A DNA stretch of 64,000 bases. Origin: Blastomussa wellsi. Taxonomy: Eukaryota; Cnidaria; Anthozoa; Scleractinia; Plerogyridae. The translations under genes were made by a program, and so were the position numbers. Below the pieces are notes generated by a model that saw only the letters and a program-made list of their open reading frames with translations, did not search any database and was not told the origin of the DNA. The stretch is taken from assembly GCA_947652115.1 (NCBI GenBank), contig OX393572.1:4616566-4680565 (forward strand), given 5' to 3'. Shown in pieces: positions 22,959-33,776 of the stretch (the stretch's first letter is position 1; each line of letters begins with the position of its first letter).

Positions 22959-23190
22959 TGTTTAAAGGAGTTGTCACGATATTTTAAGTCATTTTTGTCA
23001 CGAACCAAGTTCCCCTTAAAATTAAGGAAACCTCTAAATAATTTACTGCGGAAGAAAAACCCAGAGATGATACTTAACCAAAAAAGAACGAGGATGGCGA
23101 AGGAAGGAGAAGATTGCGACGGATTTGAAAAATTAAGGCTCAATTTTTGAAAATGTACAAACCATGAAGCAGATCCTTTAAATCCCAAGA
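22959..23190. repeat. Dispersed repeat, family B, copy 1
   Basis: Shares tcacgatattttaag, acgaaccaagtt, gaggatgg and gaagattg.gacggatt in the same order with 57730-57970. Function unknown. Confidence 0.65.
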
Positions 23191-23194
23191 TTGA

Positions 23195-24160
23195 TATATT
23201 TCATATAATCTGACGACGAAGGGAAAACTGAGCCTCGAATACGGACTTTGTCATTTCGTGAATAAATTCCGTTAACAAAGGAAATAAGGAAACAAGGATC
23301 TGTTGAAATTGAAAAAAACGACGAACGTGCAAATATTTTGGCAGAATTATTCAAATCTCAGCTCTTTTTTCCTCCTTGGATGTAAGTTTCAGCTTGAATT
23401 TGCGAAGATGAAAACGTACTCTAGCACACTGAGCGAAGCAAAGCTTTACATTTTTGTTCATTAAGTACGGCTTTGGTGTGGCAAGACAACGGTGCAACAA
23501 ACGTACATGTGTACGTTGCAGAAAAGCCGTAAACTAAATTCAAATAGTTTTGGTAAATCAGATGTATGGTAATTTGTATATAACACATTTGTGTTTGTTG
23601 TTCACGCCAAGTTTACAGTTTTGTGTTGGTTCTTTCAAGATATTTCATTCATACTTTTTATCTTTTCTGTTTCAGTTTTTCCAGTTGCAAGTCTATAGAG
23701 TAATTTTTAAAATAGCTCGCATGCAGAATGTCTTATATTGAGAATCTTGCAGTTGTCGAAGGAAAGCAGTTTCATCTGGTAATTTTAATTCTGGTACGCA
23801 ACAAGGAAGCAGCTGCTATCAGACCAGACTATCCGAAGGTTTGTTAACTGGGGAATCATTTCTACCATTTGCGAGGAATTGAACGTGTACGGACTTTATC
23901 CGACTCTGATAGCGATTAAGCGTCCGCAAGAGATTTACACTGAAACTGTTGAATTTATGTAACATCATTTTATTGATTTGTTTGTAGCAATATTAAAAAT
24001 TAAACTACTGAATTACTTTACAAAGTTGTTTTGAATTACTATTGCAGATGCCTTAGAAATGACGAGCCCAAGCAAAGAAAAATTCCCATCTCAGACGGAA
24101 GGAAAAAGTTTATGTGGAAACCGCCAGCTTTCATTAACCAGCAGTTCTTTTATATTTAGA
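23195..24160. other. Intergenic stretch without supported gene
   Basis: AT-rich; only short frames without convincing splice context. Nothing recognised. Confidence 0.45.
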
Positions 24161-24164
24161 GCTG

Positions 24165-24394
24165 GAGTTTGGAGTTCTTGTCCTTGTGGTACAGTAGCCT
24201 CTAATACGTATGCGTGTTGGGTGAGCATGTTTCACTTGTAAAAACATAGGTGTACTGTATGTAGTAACTGTAAGTACCTTTTACCTCCAGTTACGACCTA
24301 CAGTACAACTAACTTTTTAACAAATGCTACATACCAGCCAGTACGCATGCGTATTAGAGGCTACTGTCCCACAAGGATGAGAACTCCAAACTCT
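24165..24394. repeat. Inverted repeat starting a tandem array
   Basis: ggagtttggagttcttgtcc...gtagcctctaatacgtatgcg pairs with cgcatgcgtattagaggctac...gagaactccaaactc. The right arm is the seed of the array that follows. Confidence 0.75.
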
Positions 24395-25215
24395 TGCTAA
24401 AAGTATAAAATAAATGCTAGTTAGTGGCGGTTGGTGGGGAGGCGGTGGTTTCCCCATACAATTTTTCCTTCCTTCCAGGATTGAAAATTTTCCTTTTGCT
24501 ATTTGTCGAAATGGTCGTTTTCAAGGCATCTGCAAGTCAGCACGTAAAACGTTACTCATACAAACTTTCCCGCCTAAAGACTTAGAAAAATTTTACACAA
24601 GAATGTGAATCAAAACACGCATGCGCACGCGTTCTAGTACAAAACTTTACCACAAGGATAAGAACTCCAAAAGACTTAGAAATTTTTTACTCAAAAATGT
24701 GAATCCAAACGCGCATGCGTACGCGTACTAGTGCAAAGCTTTACCACAAGGGTGATCACTCCAAACTCTTGCTAAAAGTATAAAAGAAATGCTAGTTAGT
24801 GGCGGTTGGTGGGGAGGCGGTGGTTTCCCCATACAATTTTTCCTTCCTTCCAGGATTGAAAATTTTCCTTTTGCTATTTGTCGAAATGGTCGTTTTCAAG
24901 GCATCTGCAAGCCAGCACGTAAAACGTTACTCATACAAACCTTTCCCGCCAAAAGACTTAGAAAATTTTTACTCAAAAATGTGAATCCAAAGGCGCATGC
25001 GTACGCGTACTAGTGCAAAGCTTTGCCACAAGGATGAGAACTCCAAACTCTTGCTAAAAGTATAAAAGAAATTCTAGTTAGAGGAGGTTGGCGAAGAATG
25101 TGAAGCAAATGCTCATGCGTTCGTGTACTAGTGCAAAGTCTTACCACAAGGATGAGCACTCTAAATTCTTCCTAAAAGTATAAAAGAAATGCATAATATC
25201 CTGGCGGACAGCTGG
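24395..25215 (+). repeat. Tandem repeat array, period about 375 bp with shorter subunits
   Basis: tgctagttagtggcggttgg recurs at 24415 and 24790 (375 bases apart) with an almost identical following 200 bases. A shorter module (gcgcatgcgtacgcgtacta, then accacaagg.tgag.actccaaactc, then gctaaaagtataaaagaaat) is repeated four to five times to 25215. The open frames here (for example from 24789) are products of the repeat, not genes. Confidence 0.88.
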
Positions 25216-25894
25216 CGGTTTCCACATCAACTTTTAACCACAATAGACAAGACTTAAATTCTTCCACCTCATCTTTTTCTTACTTTCCAAGACTGGTCGT
25301 TTCTCTAACTGTTTATTCCTGCAACAAATAAAAAAAAAAAAAGAAAAATTAGACGTACATCCCAAAACGAAATTGCTTGAAACAACTACGGCTTTAACAA
25401 TATAATCATATTTACTGATAATTTGCATCGAATGGTGTAAATCTGCACATGGCGAACTAACCAAACTGAACTCTGATGTGCATTTGATGTGTGTTCATGT
25501 TGCAAAATGCAAAACTTGTTTATCAGTTTTTTAAAATTATCATTAACTTATTTTAACCTTTTTCAAATCCAAGCTAACCTACGTTTTCTGTTAAAAATGT
25601 CATTTTTGATCAGCTTGGATTGGACTGACAACTTACTCGAATTTGCCGCTTCCGTTCTGTGCGAGGAATTTTCATGCAGCGTTACAACCATTCTGTCGAG
25701 AAAACCATCACGAACTTTAAAGCTGGTCGCTGTTGGTGTTGTCATGGCTGTTACCTAAACTAAAATAAAAAATAGTACCAATAACTTAGCAAATTGTTTC
25801 TAAACGCTTGCACTAAAGTTGACATGTAAACTTAATACAAAGGTTACAGAAAGTTAATACAAAGGAGAGAGTCCAGGAGACTGTAATATAGGTT

Positions 25895-26064
25895 CAGGGA
25901 CGGATCCAGGAATTTTTGATTTGGCTCAGTTGAGTGTCAATAAGCGATCCTGGCAATGTGAGAATTTCAACGTCAAAAAAAGTGGTAAAAACAATACAAA
26001 TTCTGTTAGGGAAGGGGGGGGGGGGGGGTCCGGACCCTCGACCCTCCCCCTGGATCCGCTACTG
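25895..26064. mobile_element. hAT-like MITE, copy 2
   Basis: Ends cagggacggatccagg and ctggatccgctactg, with a poly-G core; the same family as 11392-11531. It interrupts only one of the two duplicated blocks, so it jumped after (or was lost since) the duplication. Confidence 0.75.
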
Positions 26065-26238
26065 AGGTTGGAAACAGATTTAACCTGAGAACCAATTTAG
26101 TCTGTAGCATATAAGTTAACAATTACACTTTTCAATTTTTCAAAACTTAATTGAGCTTTTAAAACACAAATCATCTGGATTCGTAACATTCAATGAAATA
26201 GTATTCACCTCCAGTTAAATTTTGACCGCATTTATTAG

Positions 26239-26325
26239 CTAAAGCCGCTTGGCGCAATGGTTCGGTGCGTGCTTTCCAATCCGGCGTCTCAGGTTGTGTG
26301 GAGGTTCAAACCTCAGTGTCGGTGC
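26239..26325 (+). repeat. tRNA-like sequence, copy 1
   Basis: A-box-like ttggcgcaatggttcggtg and B box aggttcaaacctc with a long variable region. The acceptor stem does not close well, so it is more likely a tRNA relic or SINE head than an active tRNA gene. Confidence 0.45.
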
Positions 26326-26681
26326 AATCCGAACTTTTTTATTTTTTTAATACAAAATGAATTGATCATGTCTTTTTTTTCCGTCATATTTTTTTGAGAA
26401 CACAATCCGATCACTTTCAATACAAAAAAAAAAAATTAAGAGGATGCTTCACCCAAAAGTAGAAGCCGTAAGTGAAAGTCTGTCGTCTGTCTCGCTGCAT
26501 CACATGCAACGATGCGCATGGCAAATTTCAGTCAATATTAACTGCTAAAACTGAGCTGGTTTCATAAGGCAAGATAGAGCCATCATTTCTTTTAATTTGG
26601 GAAGATATCGTGTTTGCGACTTTACGGTCGACTTTGATCAATTTTGATGTACGACAGCTTGCTTTACAGATCAAACAAGGC

Positions 26682-27960
26682 TCCATGTTGCAAAATGCAA
26701 CAATCATTATTAATCTGTTATTATCATTAAAATTATCATTAACTTATTTTAACCTGTCTTAAATCCAAGCTGACCTACGTTTTCTGTTAAAATGTTATTT
26801 TTGATCAGCTTGGATTGGACTGACATAACTTACTCGAATTTGCCGCTTCCGTTCAGTGAGAGGAATTATCATGCAGCATTACAACCACTCTGTCGAGAAA
26901 GCCATCACTAACTTTAAAGCTGGTCGCTGTTGTTGTTGTCATGGTTGTTGCCTAAACTAAAACAAAAAAAAGGGTACCAATAACTTACCAAATTGTTTCT
27001 TGACTTTCCTGTCAACGTTTCAACTAAAGTTGACACGTGAACTTAAAACAAGGGTGAGAGAAAGTTAATGCAATGGTGAGAGTTCAGGAGACTATATAAT
27101 GCAAACGTCCCTGTTTCCTTTCAAACATTTTCTCATCATTTGAATCAGTTGCACAAAAACAATTTTTCCGGGATCAATAACCTTTCCAAAGTGCAGCTGA
27201 AAACGTCATTTTATTTATATAAGAAGGCTATGTTTACATGTAAAAAGAATATATGTTGCAGGTTAAAACGGTGGTCAGTGTAAATCTGTTTCCAAGCCAG
27301 TTTAATACGTTTCAACCTGAAGATAACAATTTGCTGGTCAGGACTCCCATTTAATGCATTTAATTTATGTTGTCATTGCATGTAGACGTGTTATCTTTAG
27401 GTTTAAGAAGATCAATATAGGTTCCGGGGCATTTAGACTTTTAAATTTTCAAAAACTTAATTGAGCTTTAACTGGGCTTTATGTTTATGTTAAGCATCTA
27501 GATTCGTGACATCATTCACTGAAATAGTATTCACCTCTAGTCAAATATTCACCGCTTATATTAGACGACGCCCGTTGGCGCAACGGTTCGATGCGCACTT
27601 CCCATTCCGGCGACTCCGATTGTGTGGAGGTTCAAACCTCGGTCGCGGTATAAATTGATCTCTTTTTTTTTAATAAAAAATGAATTAATCATCTCTTCTT
27701 TTCTGTCATATTTTTTTGGAGAACACAATCCAACACTTTCAATACAAGGAAAAAACGGCAAAGGATAGATCAGAGTGTAACATTTCTTCAGCCAAAAGCG
27801 AAAGACTTTGACTGTCTCGCTGCATCACATGCACAAGGCAAATTTCAGTCAATATAAACTGGTAAAACTGGGCTGATTTCGTAAGTCAACAGCCGTCATT
27901 TCTTTTAATTTGAGTAGATATTGTGTTTGCAACTTTACGGTGGATGAAAGCTCTAAAAAG
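26682..27960 (+). repeat. Local duplication, copy 2
   Basis: Second copy of the 25495-26680 block, with an extra insertion around 27080-27420 and its own tRNA-like segment at 27567-27655. The small differences spread along the copies show it is not an assembly artefact of identical sequence. Confidence 0.85.
27567..27655 (+). repeat. tRNA-like sequence, copy 2
   Basis: cgttggcgcaacggttcgat and gtggaggttcaaacctcggt match copy 1 (26239-26325). The spread of changes over all stems argues against selection for a tRNA fold. Confidence 0.45.
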
Positions 27961-28175
27961 CGCTGTTTGAGCAGTACCTTGTGTAAATAAAGTCCTTCCA
28001 AAAATCTGGAATATCGCCCCTGCTGGTTTCATAAGGCAAGACCCGTCATTTCTTTTAATTTAAGTAGATATTGTGTTTGCGACTTTACAGGGGGTGACAG
28101 CTCTAACAAACGCTGTTTGAGCAGTACTGTGTGTAAATAAAGTCCTTCCAAAAATCTGGAATATCGTCCCAAATA
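27955..28175 (+). repeat. Direct repeat pair, about 70 bases, 145-150 bases apart
   Basis: cgctgtttgagcagtac + tgtgtaaataaagtccttcc + aaaaatctggaatatcg occurs at about 27960 and 28110 with few changes. Non-coding. Confidence 0.8.
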
Positions 28176-28374
28176 TTTGGGAGAAACTCCCGACAAACTC
28201 TCAAAAATCCCGAAATTTTAATTAACTTCATTACTTCGTCTTTCCCGGAAAATTTTCCAAGTCTCCCAATTCCGGGCAAAATCTTCAGATTCCCGGAAGA
28301 ATTTTGTTTTTCTCCAGCCCAGCTCCAGCTCAAACAGCCCTTCTTAGAGTTGACACCCCCGTCGACTTTGATCA

Positions 28375-28500
28375 ATTTCATGTACGACAATTTGCTTTAC
28401 AGATCGAATCCAAACAAGTTACTTTGTCTACCGAGGGTTGACATACGAACATCGCAATTGGCTCTGCAGGAAATGACTTCTTCACACTAATTACGGTAAT
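28375..28500. repeat. Dispersed repeat, family C, copy 1
   Basis: gatcaatttcatgtacgac, ttgctttacagatc, and ggaaatgacttct...cacac appear in the same order at 32600-32735; the first part also resembles the core of the 179-bp satellite and 26637-26672. Confidence 0.6.
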
Positions 28501-28699
28501 ATAGGTATTTGTGAGAATACAGAACGCAGTTCAGCCAATACTTACCCGACTGCAAATTGGTGCTCTACATATGACAACTGGACTGCACAAAAAAAGATTG
28601 AGCTCTTTTCTACTAAAGGAGGAAACAAATTAAAGGCATTTAAAATATTGGCTGGGTGATAAAATTGCAAGTGTGAACGTCTATTGACGGGCCTTGCAA

Positions 28700-29028
28700 G
28701 GTTTACCCATAGGCGTACAAGCCGGGGAACGGGCCGAAAGGGGCTGCATTCCCCCTCTCCCCCCCCCCCCCCCCCCAGTTTCGAAAAATGTCGACATTTT
28801 CAGGCTAAACGCTCAGGAGTTCGGGCAACAGCAGCTGAAATGTTTAGGCAATTGTGTACGTACCAGTTTAATGCAAACACGTTCGGAAATTGTGTATTTT
28901 TTTTCGAGCAGGGAGGTTACAGCCCCCTCCCCCCAAGTCCGAGGGTGCCCTATGGGTATGGGTTTATCCTTCTGATTGTAAGCCCATAAGTGAAGTTAGC
29001 CTCCACAAGCTTAATACTTTTTTATAGA
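28700..29028. other. Stretch with poly-C run, no gene
   Basis: A poly-C tract at about 28760-28778 and C-rich words. Frames open here are composition effects. Confidence 0.5.
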
Positions 29029-30535
29029 TTTAGCCAAGCCTTAAAGCGGGGCTTCCCTTTTTACCTGGTTCGAAATGATTATTTGTAGATACTTTTCTTA
29101 TATTGTAATAAGTAGGGGCATCCCTAGTATGGTACCATTGCGCTTTTGGTTGTCTCTTTCTCCACACCTTGTTTTTTTCAATTATCTTAATTATTTATAA
29201 TGTATTTGTGATGTGGAATAAATCGTAATACAGTCAACTCTCTCTAAAACGGACACCATCGGGACCGGCCTCAGCTGTCTGTCTTGGAGAGGTGTCCGGC
29301 TTATGGAGTATCGACGTAACATGACCCCAGGAAATTTCAGCTAAGAAAGCAAAAAAAAAATAACTGTTTTAGATTACAATACAATTCGGTTGTCACCTAC
29401 AAGTTCTTTTTTGAATGGGACAATAACTGATTTAATTTTAACTTGTTCTGTATGTATTCCGCAGACAAGAAAAGAGGTGTCAGTTAATCGTCTGGTGTTA
29501 AAATGAGTCACGTACTTGGTAATTTGAGAATTTTTCTTCCCTAAATCGTAATTTTCGGTAACATTCAGCACATCAGAAGTGTCCGTTGACGATTTCAAAG
29601 TGTCCGTTGTCCGTCTTATAGAGGTGTCCGTCTTATGGAGAGTTTGGTTATAGTAAAATGACTGAGAAACGGCCGAGCCAGCACTAGGTGTCCGTCTAAT
29701 AGGGGTGTCCGTCTTATAGGTGTCAGTTAAGAGGGAGTTGACTGTAAATCGTAAATCAAAATCCTCTTGTAAAAACGGAAAAGAAACAATCATAACAAAA
29801 GTAAAAAAATAGCAAATAAAAAAGCATTCTCGGAGACCCAGGGGTGATTACAAGAAGTCGCAAGAGTGACCCTGGGATACTACGCTTCTACGACTAGTTC
29901 CACAACCCATTCGAATGCTTGCCTCCGATTGACCACAAAAATCTTTGTGAAACTCAAACCAAAACACGACTTCCACTACGTTTTTTCCTCAGAAGGAACA
30001 TAATAATTATAAGAATATAATTGCCCTTGATCAGGAAGAGGAAGTTTTAAAACCCAGCAACTAAATGTAGACCTCGATGACCTCTACACCTGAACCCAGG
30101 ACTGCTGTGGTCACGTGATATTGGCCACCCAATACCTTGTTTAACAGCTCTCAATTGACACAACATGCATGCCCAATATCAAAGAAGTAAAATGATATTA
30201 ATCAAGTCAACCAATTTCTGGACTATGGCTGCCAATCTGGCTGCCATAGACCCTTTGCATAAATGGCACTTATATTTGAATAACAATACTTGTACTTCCT
30301 AAGCCTCACATCCGTGTGAAAAATCCTTTGTCTAGAAAGATAAGTACGAGGCTAACGATGTACAAAGTATTGTTATTCAAATTTAGGCATGTTCCTGGGC
30401 TATTTCGTTGTCGTCGCAGAGTGCACGCGCCCGCGAACCATACCAGTAGCGGCGTGACCATGAAAAATGAACTGCATGATTTTCCTTTATTTCCCTATGA
30501 CTCTCGATCTATGGCTATGGGGCTCCATAATGGCG
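29028..30535. mobile_element. Probable third copy of the 'GGAGCTCCAT' MITE family, interrupted
   Basis: The left end gatttagccaagccttaaag matches 6785; internal gtcacgtgatattggccacc / tgtttaacagctctcaattgac (30110-30155) and the right end gaccatgaaaaatgaactgcatg ... tatggggctccat (30458-30530) match the other copies in order. A TA-flanked MITE (29231-29744) is nested in it and the right end is part of a 272-bp duplication. Confidence 0.5.
29231..29744. mobile_element. pogo/Tigger-like MITE with TA target duplication
   Basis: Ends cagtcaactctctct and gagggagttgactg, flanked by TA on both sides (29229-29230 and 29745-29746). The interior repeats gtgtccgtcttatagaggt several times near both ends (subterminal repeats). 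No intact transposase, so non-autonomous. The TA duplication points to the Tc1/mariner superfamily. Confidence 0.8.
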
Positions 30536-30846
30536 GATTATAACGCGTTTAGTGATAATCAAAGTATCGTACGAGCCTCACATCCGTGTGAAAAATCCTT
30601 TGTCTAGAAAGATAAGTACGAGGCTAACGATGTACAAAGTATTGTTATTCAAATTTAGGCATGTTCCTGGGCAATTTCGTTGTCGTCGCAGAGTGCACGC
30701 GCCCGCGAACCATACCAGTAGCGGCGTGACCATGAAAAATGAACTGCATGATTTTCCTGTATTCCCCTATGACTCTCGATCTATGGCTGCTATGGGGCTC
30801 CATAATGGCGGACTATAACGCGTTTAGTGATAATCAAAGTATCGTA
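30302..30846 (+). repeat. Tandem duplication, two 272-bp units
   Basis: Unit 1 30302-30573, unit 2 30574-30846, almost identical (for example cttatttcccta versus ctgtattcccct, and one inserted ctg near the end). Each contains the MITE end gaccatgaaaaatgaactgc. Very recent. Confidence 0.92.
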
Positions 30847-31200
30847 CGAAAAATGAGTCCTAAACTGATAACCTGCAAGTGTCACCCTCTCTATTGCGCC
30901 ATCCCTTTCTACACCACCCCCCCCCCCCCCTCAAACTTTCTAGAAAATAATAACCCAGGGTGGTGGGTGTCCAACACCTTTGGCACGTGGTTACCAATTA
31001 TCCATTTTATCTGGCTGTGGTTTCACGCTGAAAAAAATCTATATTTTTTAAACGGAGAGAAAGAACATGCCTGTGTTAGCAGAGTCTTCAGATTCAAAGA
31101 AAGCTTACCTAGTTTCTTGGGGAGCGCAAGATTTTCGTGTTAAACATCTGTGATGGCTCAACCTGTTGAAGACGAAGAAGATTGTTTTCTTTATTTAGTA

Positions 31201-31422
31201 TTACAGCGTGACGCGCCTAAGTGTGGCCACCCAACAAACTTTTTTGACAAGTTAGCCAATCAGAAAGCGCGAATTTGTTTGATTTGTCCTACCTCCTTGT
31301 TGAAAACACGACAGGTTTCGTGACAACAGCTTTGAACATTGCAAGGAGGCGGGACAGCTCAAACAAATTAACTTGTCAAAAAAGTTTGTTGGGTGGCCAC
31401 ACTTAGGTACGTCGCGCTGTAA
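31201..31422. mobile_element. Terminal-inverted-repeat MITE
   Basis: ttacagcgtgacgcgcctaa plus gtgtggccacccaacaaac... on the left; gtttgttgggtggccacac plus ttaggtacgtcgcgctgtaa on the right; arms about 55 bases. Non-coding. Confidence 0.87.
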
Positions 31423-31569
31423 GGGCCAGCAATAAGACCCGCATAAGATCAATTTGTTAAGACCGGGCGAAAAGTGGTAACAAGTTTCAATCTTCAACAA
31501 CATTTATGTACATGTAGGATCAGCCTGCTTAAAAAATCGACAGTGTATATGAGAATTTCTACAGTTTGC

Positions 31570-32440
31570 GGGCCAGCTCTTACGTGCATCTCTCATTCGA
31601 AGTGCAAGATCCATTCAACACATGTCCCATTTCCAAACAATCTGACTTAAACTTTGCCAAATCTTTGCCACTTTACAATCAAGAAACTCAGGCGAGATTT
31701 GTTGGGTGGAACCAGCTTCCTTGTTCGCCAGTTCTTACACCCATCTCTTGTACAAGGTTCAAGATCCATTCAGCGCATGCAGACAGTCCAACACCTTGTA
31801 AACAAGTTTCTTATGCTGTTCAAATTTGATGTAGGACCAGTCTTTGCTTCACAGATCAAGAAACTCAGGAAGAGATTTTGTTGGGTGGAACCAGCTTCCT
31901 TGTTGGCCAGTTCTTACACCCATCTCTTGTACAAAGTTCAAGATCCATTCAGCGCATGCAGACAGTCCAACACCTTGTAAACAAGTTTCTTATGCTGTTC
32001 AAATTTGATGTAGGACCAGTCTCTGCTTCACAGATCAAGAAACTGAGGATGAGATTTTGTTTGGTGGAACCAGCTTCCTTGTGGGCCAGTTCTTACACCC
32101 ATCTCTTGTACAAGGTTCAAGATCCATTCAGCGCATGCAGACAGTCCAACACCTTGTAAACAAGTTTCTTATGCTGTTCAAATTTGATGTAGGACCAGTC
32201 TCTGCTTCACAGATCAAGAAACTGAGGATGAGATTTTGTTTGGTGGAACCAGCTTCCTTGTGGGCCAGTTCTTACACCCATCTCTTGTACAAAGTTCAAG
32301 TCTGTTCAGCGCATGAAGTTTCCTATTCTGAGCAATTTTTTTTAAGTTGGTCCAGTCTTTGCTTCACAGATCGAGAAACGTGGCAAGAGATTTTATTGGG
32401 TGAAGCTGGCTCCCTTGAAGGCCAGTTCTTACACCCATAT
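31570..32440 (+). repeat. Satellite-like tandem array, period 179 bp
   Basis: ctcttgtacaa.gttcaag begins at about 31745, 31924, 32103 and 32282, exactly 179 bases apart; partial, more diverged units lie on both sides. The unit has few stops in any one frame, and since 179 is not a multiple of 3 the same peptide (for example LVNKFLMLFKF) appears in shifting frames. I therefore regard the long open frames as a by-product of the repeat. Confidence 0.93.
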
Positions 32441-32599
32441 ATCAAGATCCATTCAGTGCTTTCAGACAGTCCAATTAATTGTTCCTCAATTGTTCCTTCT
32501 ATGTGTTACTTCTGCAAAAACAAAATGGAAAATCTTGTCCCACAATTCAATGTATTTTTTTTAAGCATTAGAAAAAATACAAAAAAGTTCCTAAATTGA

Positions 32600-32735
32600 T
32601 CAATTTTGATGTAGGACAAGTTGCTGCACAGATCAAACTTGGAAAAGTTTCTTTGTTAACCGATAGTTGGAATACAAACAGTGCAATTGCCTTAATGGGA
32701 AATGACTTCTAAAGAACATCACACTACATGAAATT
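32600..32735. repeat. Dispersed repeat, family C, copy 2
   Basis: gatcaattttgatgtagg...gcacagatcaaact and gggaaatgacttct...catcacac match 28375-28500 in order. It directly follows the satellite, whose core is related. Confidence 0.6.
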
Positions 32736-33640
32736 TCACTTCTTGTGTTCAACTCGATATCTCACGAGTGAAGTGCGCAAAATAATTTGGAAGAATAAAT
32801 GATACCATTTGGACATTTATATTGTAGTTTTTTGGACATAAATATTTCGCTTTTAACCCATTCACTCAGTAACTCCAAGAGATTTTTGAAAAAAAAAACG
32901 CTTTTTAGACATTTTTATTTTAAGCATTTTCTAGTCAGTTATAGGCTAAATCTGCTTCAAATATCTCCAAAATGCATTTGCAAAAAAAAGACATGCCAGG
33001 TTTGTCACCAGCATCGCAACAACATTTTAGCTCGGGCATGCGCACAAATCCCACCTCTCTAGGCTTTACATTTTCTTTATTTTGTTGCTTTTCCTTTCTC
33101 CTTTTCTTGTATCTTTTTCATGCTTTTGTTGGCCTTTTACTGGGCTTGCTTTCGGTTCAAGAATTGCCAAGCAAGCATCAATGAGACGGGAAGTACTTAA
33201 CATGGAGCAACCAACGGTAAGTGAGGGAAATTTTCCTCCTTGTTTTTGACAGGAATTTCTAAGCATTTTCATGCACATTTCAAGCTCCATTAGCCCAATC
33301 AATATCATCTGAGGTATCAATGGAGCTTTCCATCCAACAGAACTGGGGTAAATGGGATTCCTATATTTTGGTCAAAGCTGATGACGTCAGAAGCGGAACA
33401 AAGGTCAAGATCTGTCACTGTTGGTTTAGCAGTCAATCGTTTAAATGAGGTTCAATATACTTATTAACTTATTTAACGACTAGTAGCTACTTGTAGCTGT
33501 TCTGAAGTTGTGTGGCGTTACCGTGGCATTAGCGTGGCATTGGCGTTGGTGTGGCTTTGCGTTTATTAGCATTCTTTGGCAAGCTGGCATATATCCTACC
33601 ATGTGTGCATGGAGAGTTACCTCTCTGTTCTAGGTGTGTT
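32736..33640. other. Intergenic stretch without confirmed gene
   Basis: 32745-32785 (ttctt.tgttcaactcgatat, ctcacgagtgaagt) resembles part of 41440-41485 and the foldback at 58446-58576. A possible short exon ends at the donor GTAAGT near 33217 (frame MRREVLNMEQPT), with no partner exon found. Confidence 0.35.
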
Positions 33641-33645
33641 GCGGG

Positions 33646-33765
33646 CATCTTCCGGTGCACTCGTGGTTAGCGGTTGCCTGTCGCGTTCTTATGTGTGCAC
33701 TGTTGCATGTGCTTCACTGTGTTTAGTGCTTGACGTGTTCTGGTTAACTTTGAAGATTTTTTAGC
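33646..33765 (+). repeat. Left direct repeat of the DIRS/PAT-like element
   Basis: About 120 bases (tcgcgttcttatgtgtgc, gttgcatgtgct, tcactgtgttta.tgct) that recur in the same orientation at 37657-37784. Classical DIRS ends are inverted; direct repeats suggest a PAT/Ngaro-like arrangement. Confidence 0.75.
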
Positions 33766-33776
33766 GTTTTTCCGCA

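Larger units (their letters stand above)
25495..26680 (+). repeat. Local duplication, copy 1
   Basis: Starts catgttgcaaaatgcaa and includes aacctacgttttctgtta, gatcagcttggattggactg and tctgtcgagaaa.ccatcac. Copy 2 starts about 1.19 kb later at 26682 with the same order. Copy 1 alone carries the hAT-like MITE at 25895-26064. No open coding frame is shared, so both appear non-coding. Confidence 0.85.

Noticed and set aside
24414..25013. Frames reading LVSGGWWGGGGFPIQFF
   Set aside because: Identical because the DNA is a 375-bp tandem repeat; no gene evidence.
26239..26325. tRNA gene (also the copy at 27567-27655)
   Set aside because: The acceptor stem does not pair in either copy and changes are not compensatory.
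31654..32599. Long overlapping open frames with repeated peptides
   Set aside because: They are translations of a 179-bp tandem repeat in shifting frames, with no start or splice support.
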